This document shows, piece by piece, positions 37,355 through 46,020 of a DNA stretch of 64,000 nt. The notes under the pieces were generated by a model. That model was not told where the DNA came from. It worked only from the letters and a program-made list of their open reading frames with translations, and searched no databases. The first letter of the stretch is position 1. Each line of letters opens with the position of its first letter. A program made the position numbers and the translations under genes. Origin of the DNA: Lachnospiraceae bacterium (lineage in GTDB: Bacteria; Bacillota; Clostridia; Lachnospirales; Lachnospiraceae); the NCBI GenBank assembly GCA_009911505.1, contig QXXL01000004.1, positions 1-64,000 of the forward strand, read 5' to 3'.

Positions 37355-38713
37355 CTACTGCCATTTTATCTTACTATAAGAGCTATAAGTATACGAACGG
37401 ATACCATTACACACAGCCCGGACCTTATAATAGTACGTTTTGCCAGGCTTGCGGTTGACATCTGTAAAAGAAGCTGTCTCTTCTACTGTTGCAATTTTCT
37501 GATAATTTCCTTTTTTTAATGTTGAACGGTAAATCTCGTATTTATCCGCCCCTTTAACATTCTGCCAGCTGATTTTTATTCTGGCGTCCTGGGCTTTAAC
37601 GGAAATGGCTGGTGTTTTTAAAAGCTTTACCTTCTGGGCATTGGAAAATCCCGCCGTATCTTTCTTGTCCCCTGCCATCTTGTATGGGCGGACTTTGTAA
37701 TAGTAAATATTTCCGCACTCTACCTTTTTATCTGTATATGAAGTGGAAGTGGATTTCTCTACCATACCCACACGCTTATACTTTCCATTCTCTAAAGGGC
37801 TGCGGTAGATTTCATAACCCGTCGCGCCTTTTACCTGTTCCCATTCCACGCGCACCCTTGACGAAGACTTTCCAGAAAGTTTTGTAATATTGGTTTTATG
37901 GAGCTCCCCTAAGTCCTCATCTTTTTTCTTTAAACCATAGCAGGCGGCAATCCCCTTAGCGTCTGCTATGCCTAGCTTCTTTAAAGCCGAATCCGTACTA
38001 AGATATGTTTGGGCATCTGACAAATTGGAAATAAACGCATGCTCTACAATTACACCTGGATAGCCCGACTGCTTCGCCCCGCGGATTACCGCATAATAAT
38101 CTGTCTGTGATCCGTCCGGGTACGTTGTCTTAGACGCGGAATTTAAGGTTTTAATCCCCCTGTCATATAATCCTAATGACGTTAGGTTCTTTTGGATTGC
38201 GCCTGCAAGCTTCCTGCCTTCTTCTGAGACCTGCGGCTTATAATTGGAATTCGGATAATACACTTCTGCGCCATAAGCTGTTTTGCTGGCATCCGAGTTA
38301 ATATGTATGCTGATAAACGCGTCTGCCCCAACGCCAGTCGCATCTTTAATCCGCTGGTCTAAGCCAATATAGGTATCATCCGAACGTGTCAGGTATACCT
38401 TTACGCCATTGTACTTTTCCAGTTCGGCTTTACAATACCTTGCAATCTTTAATGTAAGCGCTTTTTCGTATAGCTTATTGGCTGATGCGCCGTAATCTGA
38501 GCCGCCATGCCCCGCGTCTAAGACAATAGCCAGTTCTGTATCTTTGGACGCTTTCTGCCTGCTTTTCCCTAAATTCCGGAAGACAGAAGAGAAAAACTGC
38601 TGTATGGGGGATGCCGTTTCTACACGCTGCGCCGCATGGACAGGCGATGCAGCAGATGAGACGAATATCGCTGCCAGAAGAAGGATTGCCAGTAGTTTGT
38701 TCAGCTTTTTCAT
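37355..38713 (-). CDS. Secreted N-acetylmuramoyl-L-alanine amidase with two Fn3-like modules
   Basis: This zinc enzyme cuts the bond between MurNAc and the stem peptide of peptidoglycan outside the cell. The 452-residue protein has a signal peptide (about 1-27, ending PVHAA), an Amidase_3 domain at about 58-265 with zinc ligands in LDAGHGG, YEKALTLK and ISIHINS and the catalytic Glu in IVEHAFISN, then two Fn3-like modules (about 285-365 and 370-452; VRVEWEQVKGATGYEIYRS, IKISWQNVKGADKYEIYRS). The start at 38713 is set by GGAGG upstream. The Fn3 modules resemble those at the ends of the GH3 and CotH proteins in this window. Confidence 0.92.
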   Translation of the reverse strand: MKKLNKLLAILLLAAIFVSSAASPVHAAQRVETASPIQQFFSSVFRNLGKSRQKASKDTELAIVLDAGHGGSDYGASANKLYEKALTLKIARYCKAELEKYNGVKVYLTRSDDTYIGLDQRIKDATGVGADAFISIHINSDASKTAYGAEVYYPNSNYKPQVSEEGRKLAGAIQKNLTSLGLYDRGIKTLNSASKTTYPDGSQTDYYAVIRGAKQSGYPGVIVEHAFISNLSDAQTYLSTDSALKKLGIADAKGIAACYGLKKKDEDLGELHKTNITKLSGKSSSRVRVEWEQVKGATGYEIYRSPLENGKYKRVGMVEKSTSTSYTDKKVECGNIYYYKVRPYKMAGDKKDTAGFSNAQKVKLLKTPAISVKAQDARIKISWQNVKGADKYEIYRSTLKKGNYQKIATVEETASFTDVNRKPGKTYYYKVRAVCNGIRSYTYSSYSKIKWQ

Positions 38714-38744
38714 ATGATTCCTCCGATATCTTTTTGCTAAGTTT

Positions 38745-38773
38745 AGTATAACATAGTTGAGGCCAGGCTTCAA
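38745..38773 (-). promoter_or_regulatory. SigA-type promoter of the amidase gene
   Basis: Minus-strand TTGAAG (38768-38773), 17 bases, TATACT (38745-38750). Confidence 0.6.
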
Positions 38774-38785
38774 GAATTGTTTGAC

Positions 38786-38827
38786 AGCCGATCCAAAAAG
38801 CCCGCAAGCCAATCCAAAAAGCCGGAT
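38786..38827. repeat. Two tandem 21-bp units after the beta-glucuronidase gene
   Basis: AGCCGATCCAAAAAGCCCGCA is followed directly by a second copy differing at a few positions. CAATCC (38810-38815) can pair with GGATTG (38823-38828), and the minus strand has T runs, so it may serve as a weak terminator for the beta-glucuronidase gene. Confidence 0.5.
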
Positions 38828-38845
38828 TGCCTTCCGGGCCGCCGC

Positions 38846-40663
38846 TTACCCTTTGAACCCTTCCAGAAGCCCCTTCCAGCGCCTGCGCAGAAGATAAGCC
38901 GCATCCTTCGGCTGCCTGTCCCGGGTAAACACGCCTTTTTTATTCCCATTTACCCGCAGAATCCCTTCTGTCGTCTGAAAATCTGCAAAATTCCAGATCT
39001 GCTCCCCTTTGATGAAATCATATGAATCAAACACATCATGTGTCATTTTCAAATACTCTTCCTGATACTCCTGGCTCCACATCACAGAAGGCAGCTTATG
39101 CTCCGTCCCAAGCGTATCTGCACCATATTCGGTAAACAGAAACGGTTTATTTAAATCCAATGCCTTCCACGCGTCCATTTCCTTCCGGAACAAAACCTCC
39201 GCCTGTGAAATTTCGTATCCCCCACTTACATACCAGCCGTAATAGCGGTTTAATGCAATTATATCGCTAAAAGGATAGCATTTACAAGTATCCGGCAAAG
39301 AATTCATAATCATCGCAAAGGTCCGCGGGCGCTTCTGCACATCCAGCTCATGCGCCAGATCAAATACCTCCTTAAAATACGGGACAGCTGCCTCATCTGT
39401 TGTTTCGGGCTCATTTAAAAGGCTCCACGCAATAACACACGGGTGGTTTTTATCCCTCGTTATCATCTCTTCAATTGCTTTTTTATGTGCTTTTAATAAA
39501 ATCGGCGTCGTTTCCTTTTTGAAAAAAGCCGTCTTTTTACCGCTGCTTGCTTCCATAAAATTCATCAGGCTTTCAAAAAGGCCGACCGCCGCCACTTCAT
39601 CAATAACCAAAAAACCTTCACGATCCGCCATCTGGTAAATCTCTTCGCTATACGGATAATGCGCGGTGCGGAATGAATTGGCCCCAATCCATTTCATCAG
39701 CTCAAAATCACGCTTCATTACCCCGATATTAAAGCCCCGCCCTACAATGCTGCTGTCTTCATGTTTTCCAAACCCTTTTAAATAAACTGGCTCTCCGTTT
39801 AACAGGATAGATGTCCCCTTCACCTCTACAGTCCTGATACCGATTTCCTGCCCGTACTCGTCAATCAGTGCGTCCCCGTCCAGAATACGGATGACAAGGC
39901 GGTACAGGTACGCGTCATGGACACGCCACAAACGCGCGTTTTCCACCTTCATCGTGCCGCTTTTGCCTGCTGATGCTGCTACCTGCCTGCCTTCCTCGTC
40001 ATAAAGCCATAAAACCGTTTCATGTTCCCCGGTTGTTCTGACCTGATAATGCAGAAAAGCATCTTTTCCCGCAATCTCATAATCCAAATCAAAATCAAAG
40101 ACATATTCTTTTGGAAGCGCCGTCAAAAACACCGAACGCTGCAGCCCAGAATAATTGAAAAAATCAAAATAAGGCTTATTCATTTTTCTCCCGTCCGGCA
40201 ATGTAATCGTTTCACCGCAGGGGATATTCGTCACAGCCAGCTCATTGTTAACTTTAACAACGACCTTATTGTCTGCGTCATAATGGACTGCCCCGGTAAT
40301 ATCTGCACAAAACGGCAGGAAACCGCCTTCATGCTCTGTTATCTTCCTGCCGTTTACATAAACTGCCGCCCGGTGCGTAGCAGCGCCAAAGCGGAGGAAC
40401 ACCTGCCTTCCCTCCCACTCCCCTGGCACAAACAAATCCCGTTCATACCAAACATCGCCTGCAAACTCACGGATATTTTTTTGCGTATAAAAATCCTGAA
40501 AACTTGCCGGAACCGGAATTAAATCCTTTCCCGGGATACCATCCGCAAATCCGTCTTTTTCTCCGGTACCGTTTTCATCTAACCAGAATTTCCACATCCC
40601 ATCTAACGGAACTGCCCGCCTGGATACGGTTGTCCTTGGATATAGCATGGAATTTTCCAACAT
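38846..40663 (-). CDS. uidA: Beta-glucuronidase (glycoside hydrolase family 2)
   Basis: The enzyme releases glucuronic acid from glucuronides, in the gut often from bile-excreted drugs, hormones or plant conjugates. The 605-residue protein has the GH2 sugar-binding domain, an immunoglobulin-like domain and a TIM barrel with acid/base Glu418 (WSLLNEPET) and nucleophile Glu512 (FLFTEYGADT). The NxK pair that marks glucuronidases is present (GNKKGVFTRDRQPK, Asn574 and Lys576), which separates it from beta-galactosidases. A loop of E. coli-like length (ESLMNFMEASSGKKTAFF) suggests the Loop 1 class. There is no signal peptide. The start at 40663 is set by AGGAGG eight bases upstream; the ATG at 40687 lacks a site. 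No glucuronide transporter or GusR-like regulator is adjacent. Confidence 0.93.
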   Translation of the reverse strand: MLENSMLYPRTTVSRRAVPLDGMWKFWLDENGTGEKDGFADGIPGKDLIPVPASFQDFYTQKNIREFAGDVWYERDLFVPGEWEGRQVFLRFGAATHRAAVYVNGRKITEHEGGFLPFCADITGAVHYDADNKVVVKVNNELAVTNIPCGETITLPDGRKMNKPYFDFFNYSGLQRSVFLTALPKEYVFDFDLDYEIAGKDAFLHYQVRTTGEHETVLWLYDEEGRQVAASAGKSGTMKVENARLWRVHDAYLYRLVIRILDGDALIDEYGQEIGIRTVEVKGTSILLNGEPVYLKGFGKHEDSSIVGRGFNIGVMKRDFELMKWIGANSFRTAHYPYSEEIYQMADREGFLVIDEVAAVGLFESLMNFMEASSGKKTAFFKKETTPILLKAHKKAIEEMITRDKNHPCVIAWSLLNEPETTDEAAVPYFKEVFDLAHELDVQKRPRTFAMIMNSLPDTCKCYPFSDIIALNRYYGWYVSGGYEISQAEVLFRKEMDAWKALDLNKPFLFTEYGADTLGTEHKLPSVMWSQEYQEEYLKMTHDVFDSYDFIKGEQIWNFADFQTTEGILRVNGNKKGVFTRDRQPKDAAYLLRRRWKGLLEGFKG

Positions 40664-40761
40664 CTCAATTTCCTCCTGGATTGTCATTTATCCATAGTAT
40701 ATCCATACAAGAAAATTCCCATACACCCAACATGCCCTACATCCAAAAATTCTGTCACACT

Positions 40762-41940
40762 CTAATGGTGGAACAGCCGTATTCCAGTAAAGCACATCAC
40801 CATCCCATATTTGTTGCAGGTATCAATCACATGATCGTCGCGAATCGATCCGCCTGGCTGTGCTACAAACTGCACGCCGCTTTTGTGCGCCCGCTCAATA
40901 TTGTCCCCAAACGGGAAAAACGCATCCGATCCAAGCGTCACACCCGACATCCTGTCAAGCCATGCCCGCTTCTCCTCTCTTGTAAAAACGGAAGGCTTCT
41001 CCTTAAAAATATGCTCCCATGCGCCGTCGGAAAGCACGTCCATATAATCCTCACCGATATAAAGGTCAATCGCATTGTCTCTGTCGGCACGCCGGATACC
41101 GTCAACAAAAGGAAGCCCCATCACCTGCGGGGACTGCCGTAAGAACCAGTTGTCCGCCTTCTGCCCTGCCAGCCTGGTACAGTGGATGCGGCTCTGCTGC
41201 CCCGCCCCGATCCCGATTGCCTGTCCGTCCTTCACGTAGCAGACAGAGTTAGACTGGGTATATTTTAATGTAATCATAGAAATAGCCAGATCAATTTTGG
41301 CCTGTGCAGTCAGTTCTTTGTTATCCGTTACAATATTATTAAAAAACGCATCATCTATCTTTAATTCATTGCGCCCCTGCTCAAATGTAATGCCAAATAC
41401 CTGCTTCTTCTCCACCGGATCTGGCTCATAATCTGGATCGATTTGGATTACGTTGTAATTGCCCCCCTTTTTAGCTTTCAGGATTTCTAATGCCTCCGGC
41501 TCGTAGCCCGGCGCAATCACGCCGTCAGACACCTCGCGCTTGATAATCAGCGCCGTCGCTTTGTCGCAGACATCGGAAAGCGAAATAAAATCACCAAACG
41601 ACGACATACGGTCAGCGCCCCGCGCCCTCGCATACGCATTGGCAAGCGGGGTAAATTCTATATCCATGTCGTCTACCCAGTAAATCTTGCGCTCTGTGTC
41701 CGTAAGCGCAAGCCCGACCGCCGCCCCGGCAGGCGATACATGCTTAAATGATGCCGCGGCCGCAAGCCCGGTCGCCGCTTTTAATTCCCGCACAAGCTGC
41801 CAGCCGTTAAACGCATCCAGAAAATTGATATAACCCGGTTTGCCGCTTAAGACCTCAATCGGCAGATCCCTTCCTTCCACATAGATACGCGACGGCTTCT
41901 GGTTTGGGTTGCATCCGTATTTTAATTCTAATTCTTTCAT
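40762..41940 (-). CDS. Stand-alone AICAR transformylase (PurH C-terminal domain type)
   Basis: This enzyme adds the formyl group from 10-formyl-tetrahydrofolate to AICAR to give FAICAR, the ninth step of purine synthesis. At 392 residues it carries only the transformylase part of PurH, with no MGS-like IMP cyclohydrolase domain. Motifs include SFKHVSPAGAAVG with the catalytic Lys-His, SDGVIAPGYEPEALEIL, TQSNSVCYVKDGQAIGIGAGQQSR, DAFFPFGDNIE and QPGGSIRDDHVI. It starts 10 bp after the PurO-like cyclohydrolase gene, so the two complete the pathway as an operon. Confidence 0.92.
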   Translation of the reverse strand: MKELELKYGCNPNQKPSRIYVEGRDLPIEVLSGKPGYINFLDAFNGWQLVRELKAATGLAAAASFKHVSPAGAAVGLALTDTERKIYWVDDMDIEFTPLANAYARARGADRMSSFGDFISLSDVCDKATALIIKREVSDGVIAPGYEPEALEILKAKKGGNYNVIQIDPDYEPDPVEKKQVFGITFEQGRNELKIDDAFFNNIVTDNKELTAQAKIDLAISMITLKYTQSNSVCYVKDGQAIGIGAGQQSRIHCTRLAGQKADNWFLRQSPQVMGLPFVDGIRRADRDNAIDLYIGEDYMDVLSDGAWEHIFKEKPSVFTREEKRAWLDRMSGVTLGSDAFFPFGDNIERAHKSGVQFVAQPGGSIRDDHVIDTCNKYGMVMCFTGIRLFHH

Positions 41941-41950
41941 GATTGTCCCC

Positions 41951-42664
41951 CTATTGGTTTTTATTAATAATCCTGGTTTCGTAGCTTCCGTCAGACAGGC
42001 GGATAAACCTCACAAACAAAGAAACCTTATTTTCTTCATTCAGGCTTCCCCATACCCTGCTGGTAAACCCGTCAATGCTTCCTTCGATTTTTACCCTCTT
42101 TGGTTCGCCCTCAAAGCTTGGCAGAGGATTGCCGTCGCCCATATAAGTATGGATAAAACGCCCCTCCCCATCCGCCGGATGTTCGTATGCAAACGTATAA
42201 CGGCTGCAGGAACCGGGATTTCCATCGCTGCTTTTTAAAATGGACATTGCATAATTGTACGTCCCGTTTTCAATGTGCATAATACCCGAAATACGCGGCG
42301 TATAATTGGGCGCGTCCGGTTCAAATTCACGGGTGCGCAACGTCTGCTCAAAGGTTTGCTGCCTGTCCATCCCTTCGTAAATAGTGTCAGTCTGATCTCC
42401 GTTTGTAACAATAGTTTTATTCCCTAAAATCCGGACCGGGGCATAGATAATCAGGCTGGGATCGCTTAATTTTGCCGGATCATAAGCTTTTGTACGGATG
42501 CCCTCCCCATCCTCCACAAATACGCGGTTGCGGCTGTTTTCGCTCCTGCCCATAATAAAATATGCCGTGACAGCATATTTGCCGTCCGCGCTCTTCCCAA
42601 TTACAATTCCCCGTCCTGGGTATGCATTTTGGCTTAACTGGTTTTCTAATGACAATAATTCCAT
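41951..42664 (-). CDS. purO: PurO-type IMP cyclohydrolase
   Basis: This enzyme closes the purine ring (FAICAR to IMP). The 237-residue protein resembles the archaeal PurO family, which is unrelated to the PurH cyclohydrolase domain: NAYPGRGIVIGKSADGKYAV, YFIMGRSENSRNRVF, DPSLIIYAPVR, VTNGDQTDTIYE and YTPRISGIMH. The start at 42664 is set by AGGAGG six bases upstream. It sits directly before the stand-alone transformylase, which strongly supports the call. No purine riboswitch fits in the 115-bp gap upstream, which is mostly a terminator. Confidence 0.88.
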   Translation of the reverse strand: MELLSLENQLSQNAYPGRGIVIGKSADGKYAVTAYFIMGRSENSRNRVFVEDGEGIRTKAYDPAKLSDPSLIIYAPVRILGNKTIVTNGDQTDTIYEGMDRQQTFEQTLRTREFEPDAPNYTPRISGIMHIENGTYNYAMSILKSSDGNPGSCSRYTFAYEHPADGEGRFIHTYMGDGNPLPSFEGEPKRVKIEGSIDGFTSRVWGSLNEENKVSLFVRFIRLSDGSYETRIINKNQ

Positions 42665-42732
42665 ATTCATCCTCCTGTAATATTTATGTCTCCATGCTAA
42701 CATAAAATGGTTTTTTTTTCAATTAGGGAATA

Positions 42733-42776
42733 AAACGGAAAATAAGGGGCACTTTCTTAATATGAAGTGCCCCTTA
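42733..42776 (-). terminator. Terminator of the Asn/Asp-rich lipoprotein gene
   Basis: Perfect 12-bp stem TAAGGGGCACTT (42743-42754) and AAGTGCCCCTTA (42765-42776), loop of 10, followed on the minus strand by TTTTCCGTTTTA. It separates the lipoprotein gene from the purine pair. Confidence 0.85.
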
Positions 42777-42779
42777 CAA

Positions 42780-43259
42780 TTACTGTGCATTTGTTTTGTT
42801 TTTGTTTTTTCCGTCATCAGTTTGGGTTGTTTTTTTGTTGGCCGGCCCGTTGTCTGTTGCGTTGTTTCCCGTAGTTGTATCCCCTTCGGAATTTGTCCCA
42901 TTGGAAACCTCGCCATTCGTATTGCCAGCCCCATTACCGGATGCATCGTTGCTGTCATTCCTATCTGCACCGTCAGCGGCATCCTCCAAATCATTCCCAA
43001 TGTCTTCTACACCGTCTACAATAGCGTCCCCAGTGTTTTCCACCGCATCTTCCATGTCATCCACAACTCCGTTACCTGAGTTGTTTTTGTCATTGGAATC
43101 ATTCTTGCCATTCGTATTGCCTGTGTTGTTAGTTTCTGTGTTCCGGTTGGCATTATCGGCGTTGTTGTCCATATTTTTGTCCCGGTTGCCGCAGGCAGCA
43201 AATGACAGCAGCGCTGTGCCCAGGATACAGCACAGAAGAAGCTTCCTTAAATTTCGCAT
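42780..43259 (-). CDS. Small Asn/Asp/Gly-rich lipoprotein, unknown function
   Basis: A 159-residue exported protein that was not recognised. It starts with a lipoprotein-type leader (MRNLRKLLLCCILGTALLSF, then AACGN), with Cys as the probable lipidation site, although Phe at -3 is not ideal. The rest is low-complexity, rich in Asn, Asp, Gly and Thr, with a short acidic amphipathic patch (VVDDMEDAVENTGDAIVDG) that resembles the centre of some small sporulation lipoproteins. The start at 43259 has AGGAGG 12 bases upstream, a little far. It lies downstream of spoVAE on the same strand and ends in a strong terminator. A link to sporulation is a guess from position. Confidence 0.65.
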   Translation of the reverse strand: MRNLRKLLLCCILGTALLSFAACGNRDKNMDNNADNANRNTETNNTGNTNGKNDSNDKNNSGNGVVDDMEDAVENTGDAIVDGVEDIGNDLEDAADGADRNDSNDASGNGAGNTNGEVSNGTNSEGDTTTGNNATDNGPANKKTTQTDDGKNKNKTNAQ

Positions 43260-43289
43260 TATGAAATGATGCCTCCTTTTTCTCCTCGA

Positions 43290-43301
43290 GTGGAATTCCA
43301 C
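43290..43301. promoter_or_regulatory. Palindrome upstream of the lipoprotein gene
   Basis: GTGGAATTCCAC is a perfect 12-bp palindrome with a near-repeat (TTGGAATCCAC) directly beside it at 43304-43314, 31 bases before the lipoprotein start. It is a possible operator. Confidence 0.3.
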
Positions 43302-43370
43302 ATTGGAATCCACATCTAGTCTGTGCAGTTTTTTAGTTTTTATTCGTACAAATTAAAACACATTTGCTTT

Positions 43371-43727
43371 TTATGATTTCATTTTCGGCTCAAATACCAG
43401 GCTTGCCAGATACCCGAATACTAAAGCGGCACAGATTCCGACGGCGCTGGACTTTAAGCCACCCATAAAGACGCCAAGCAGCCCGTTTTGATCTACAGCT
43501 TCTTTGACGCCCTTCCAAAGCGTATTCCCAAACCCAAGAAGCGGTACAGATGCACCGGCGCCAGCATAGTCGATTAATGGCTGGTAAATGCCAATTGCGC
43601 CAAGGACTGCCCCGCTGCATACCAAAAGCACCATAATACGTCCGGGCAGCATTTTGGTTTTTTCCATTAAAATTTGAGTTAGGGCACAAATGAGGCCCCC
43701 TACCCAAAAGGCGTTTAAATATTCCAT
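43371..43727 (-). CDS. spoVAE: Stage V sporulation protein AE
   Basis: SpoVA proteins move dipicolinic acid into the forespore and out on germination. The 118-residue membrane protein matches SpoVAE: FWVGGLICALTQILMEKTKM, PGRIMVLLVCSGAVLGAIG, YAGAGASVPLLGFGNTL and a last hydrophobic helix (SSAVGICAALVFGYLASLVF). Its ribosome binding site AGGAGAG overlaps the end of spoVAD, whose stop is 2 bp upstream, so the two are translationally linked. Expression is expected in the forespore under SigG, but no promoter was picked out. Confidence 0.93.
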   Translation of the reverse strand: MEYLNAFWVGGLICALTQILMEKTKMLPGRIMVLLVCSGAVLGAIGIYQPLIDYAGAGASVPLLGFGNTLWKGVKEAVDQNGLLGVFMGGLKSSAVGICAALVFGYLASLVFEPKMKS

Positions 43728-43729
43728 AT

Positions 43730-44764
43730 TTATGACTCCTCTCCTGCGTATTCTAAAACAACCGCATGCGCTATCCCTGGTACATTTTGCCCTTCATTGA
43801 AGCTCACGGTGGACAAAAGCGCCCCTGTGGGGACAAACAGTATGCGCTTTAAGCTGCCGCCTTTTAGCATGGGCAGATAATGTGCACACAACGTAACGGC
43901 AGAACAGCCGCAGCCAGAGCCGCCGGAGCCTGTCCCCTGCTTATCCCTGTCGTAAATAAGGATGCCGCAGTCTTCATGTACGCCTGAAATGTCAATTTTT
44001 TTCTGTTTTAAAAGGTTGATTAAAATTTCCTGGCCAATATATCCTAAGTCTCCGGTTATAATTTTGTCATAATCAGTAGGCTTTCGTCCAAAATCTTCTA
44101 AATTCTGTGCGATAACATCTGCCGCCGCGGGCGCCATAGCAGCGCCCATATTCATAGAATCCTTAATTCCCATATCTATGATCTTACCAGTGGTAACTCC
44201 GGTAATTCGTATGTCCCCCTTCTTGCCGGACAATAAAAAGGCTCCGCTTCCGGTAACGGTCCAGGTAGCTGATACGGGCCTTTGATTGGCATACTCCAGG
44301 GGAAAGCGAAATTGCTTCTCCGCACTGGCAAAGTGGCTTGAAGTCAGCGCCGCTACGGTTTTTGCGTAACCTGCCCCGACGCACATAGACGCTAAGGACA
44401 GGGATTCCCCCGCGGTGGAACAGGCGCCGTAAAGGCCAAAAAGGGGAATTTCATAGTCCATTAACCCAAACGATGTCGCGATGTTCTGCCCCAGCAGATC
44501 GCCGGCAAACAGGTAGCGGATATCCTCTGGTTTTAAACCCGCTTTTCCCATAGCAAGCGACAGGGCTTCCTTCTGTAATGTGCTTTCCGCCATTTCCCAA
44601 GTGTCCTCGCCAAATTTATCATCGTCGCATATCATATCAAAAGCCGATCCAAGCGGCCCTTCCCCTTCTTTCTTTCCCACGACAGAAGCGCCGGATATAA
44701 GGTAAACGGGATTGGGGAATATTAGGCTTTGTTCCCCGATATCGTATTTTTGTTTGGTTGACAT
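43730..44764 (-). CDS. spoVAD: Stage V sporulation protein AD
   Basis: SpoVAD is the thiolase-fold, dipicolinic acid-binding member of the SpoVA channel complex at the spore inner membrane. The 344-residue protein shows the expected segments: FPNPVYLISGASVVGKKEGEG, GPLGSAFD, GLYGACSTAGESLSLASM, SSHFASAEKQFRFPLEYANQ, SGGSGCGCSAV and LFVPTGALLSTVSFNEGQNVPGI. The start at 44764 has CAGGAGATA upstream, which places it 57 bases inside a longer open frame. spoVAE follows at once. The usual spoVAC partner is not upstream; a glycosyltransferase gene is there instead. Confidence 0.95.
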   Translation of the reverse strand: MSTKQKYDIGEQSLIFPNPVYLISGASVVGKKEGEGPLGSAFDMICDDDKFGEDTWEMAESTLQKEALSLAMGKAGLKPEDIRYLFAGDLLGQNIATSFGLMDYEIPLFGLYGACSTAGESLSLASMCVGAGYAKTVAALTSSHFASAEKQFRFPLEYANQRPVSATWTVTGSGAFLLSGKKGDIRITGVTTGKIIDMGIKDSMNMGAAMAPAAADVIAQNLEDFGRKPTDYDKIITGDLGYIGQEILINLLKQKKIDISGVHEDCGILIYDRDKQGTGSGGSGCGCSAVTLCAHYLPMLKGGSLKRILFVPTGALLSTVSFNEGQNVPGIAHAVVLEYAGEES

Positions 44765-44854
44765 TGCATCTATCTCCTGCTTTTTTGTTTTATTATGGCT
44801 TTTTTGCAGAAAACTATGCACTACTGATCCGTCCCCATTTACATTGTCCCCGCT

Positions 44855-46018
44855 TTACAAAAACTGCCCTATAATCCTCTCCACCCGCTTCTCCCATGTC
44901 TCATACTGCACCGCCCGTAAAAATGCGCGTTCCGCAATCTGCCCCCTTAATCCTGGATCTGCGGAAAGCCGCGCTACCGCTTCCGTGAGCGTGCCCAAAT
45001 CCCTGCTGTCATACAACACCGCTTCCTGCCCGTCCAAAAGCGCTTTCCTGGCAAAAGCGCTTCCCTCCGTAAAGCATACCGCCCAGTTTAGCATCGCAGA
45101 ATACACCCTGTCATGCAGCCCGCCATGAAATCCAGGCGTTACATTCAATAACATCTTCGCATCTGCAGCCATCTGTACCGAAGCCGCAAACCCAACTCCG
45201 TCCCGCACCATGACATGGCTTCCCAAATCATTTGCAAACACATCCAGGCCGTGCCCCGTTACCGTAAACGGCACCTTTGCAGCAGCAGCGGCAGTGATTA
45301 CTTCCCTCCTCCTTTTATTCCGCAAATATTTATCCGCCAGGTAATCCGAATTCATTTTCTTTACAAACTCCTCATGGCATACCATATCCCCTTTCTCCGC
45401 CAGATAGCGTTTCAGCGCCGCTTCCTGTGTCAGATCGTGATCTGCATCCATCATCTCAATCAATGCGGCAATCTCCTGCCTTTGGCCTTGCGGATATTCC
45501 AAAAGCTGCTCATAAAGCTCTGATTCTGGTTCATATGTACCCAAAAAAAGAAGCTCCAGCCTCTTTTGGCCCAAGCCCCTTTCCACACTTGCCCTTGTCG
45601 CCCCAAGCGGCAAATAATATGCATGTCCGATTTGAGGATAATATTCCTGTATATACTTTTGGTGGCAGACATCAATACAGATTACCGAATAGCCCCGAAA
45701 ACCCTTTTTGATTCCGATATGGTGGTAAAAGGGATGATCGACCAGATAATTAAAAAAGGGGATCCCAAGCGCTGTAAGGTACGGCGTCCCGTCATCAAGC
45801 TCAAGCCGGGGCAAAAGGGAATTAAAGTCAAACGCCGCCAAAAACTGCCCCCGCCGTTCTAAAACCTCATACAGCTGCTCCTGCATCCGTAAAGAAAGAT
45901 CACAGATCTCCACTGGATACCCCTGCCCCTCAAAAGCTTCTGCCATACATTCTATAAAATACCGGTTGGATTCATAGCACAAATCCCTGGATTCAAAAAG
46001 TAAAACTGTGCTGCCCAT
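44855..46018 (-). CDS. CgeB-like glycosyltransferase family protein
   Basis: The 387-residue protein resembles the GT4-type group with the Glyco_trans_1_2 domain, which includes Bacillus CgeB, a spore-coat maturation protein. The N-terminal half begins STVLLFESRDLCYESNRYF and has a YLVDHPFYHH segment; the C-terminal half has FTVTGHGLDVF, NVTPGFHGGLHDRVYSAMLNWAVCFTEGS, ALLDGQEAVLYDSRDLGTLTEAV and RAFLRAVQYETWEKRVERI. No membrane segment is seen. It starts 2 bp after the rhomboid-like gene and precedes spoVAD by 90 bp. A role in spore-coat glycosylation is plausible from family and place, but not shown. Confidence 0.78.
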   Translation of the reverse strand: MGSTVLLFESRDLCYESNRYFIECMAEAFEGQGYPVEICDLSLRMQEQLYEVLERRGQFLAAFDFNSLLPRLELDDGTPYLTALGIPFFNYLVDHPFYHHIGIKKGFRGYSVICIDVCHQKYIQEYYPQIGHAYYLPLGATRASVERGLGQKRLELLFLGTYEPESELYEQLLEYPQGQRQEIAALIEMMDADHDLTQEAALKRYLAEKGDMVCHEEFVKKMNSDYLADKYLRNKRRREVITAAAAAKVPFTVTGHGLDVFANDLGSHVMVRDGVGFAASVQMAADAKMLLNVTPGFHGGLHDRVYSAMLNWAVCFTEGSAFARKALLDGQEAVLYDSRDLGTLTEAVARLSADPGLRGQIAERAFLRAVQYETWEKRVERIIGQFL

Positions 46019-46020
46019 GT

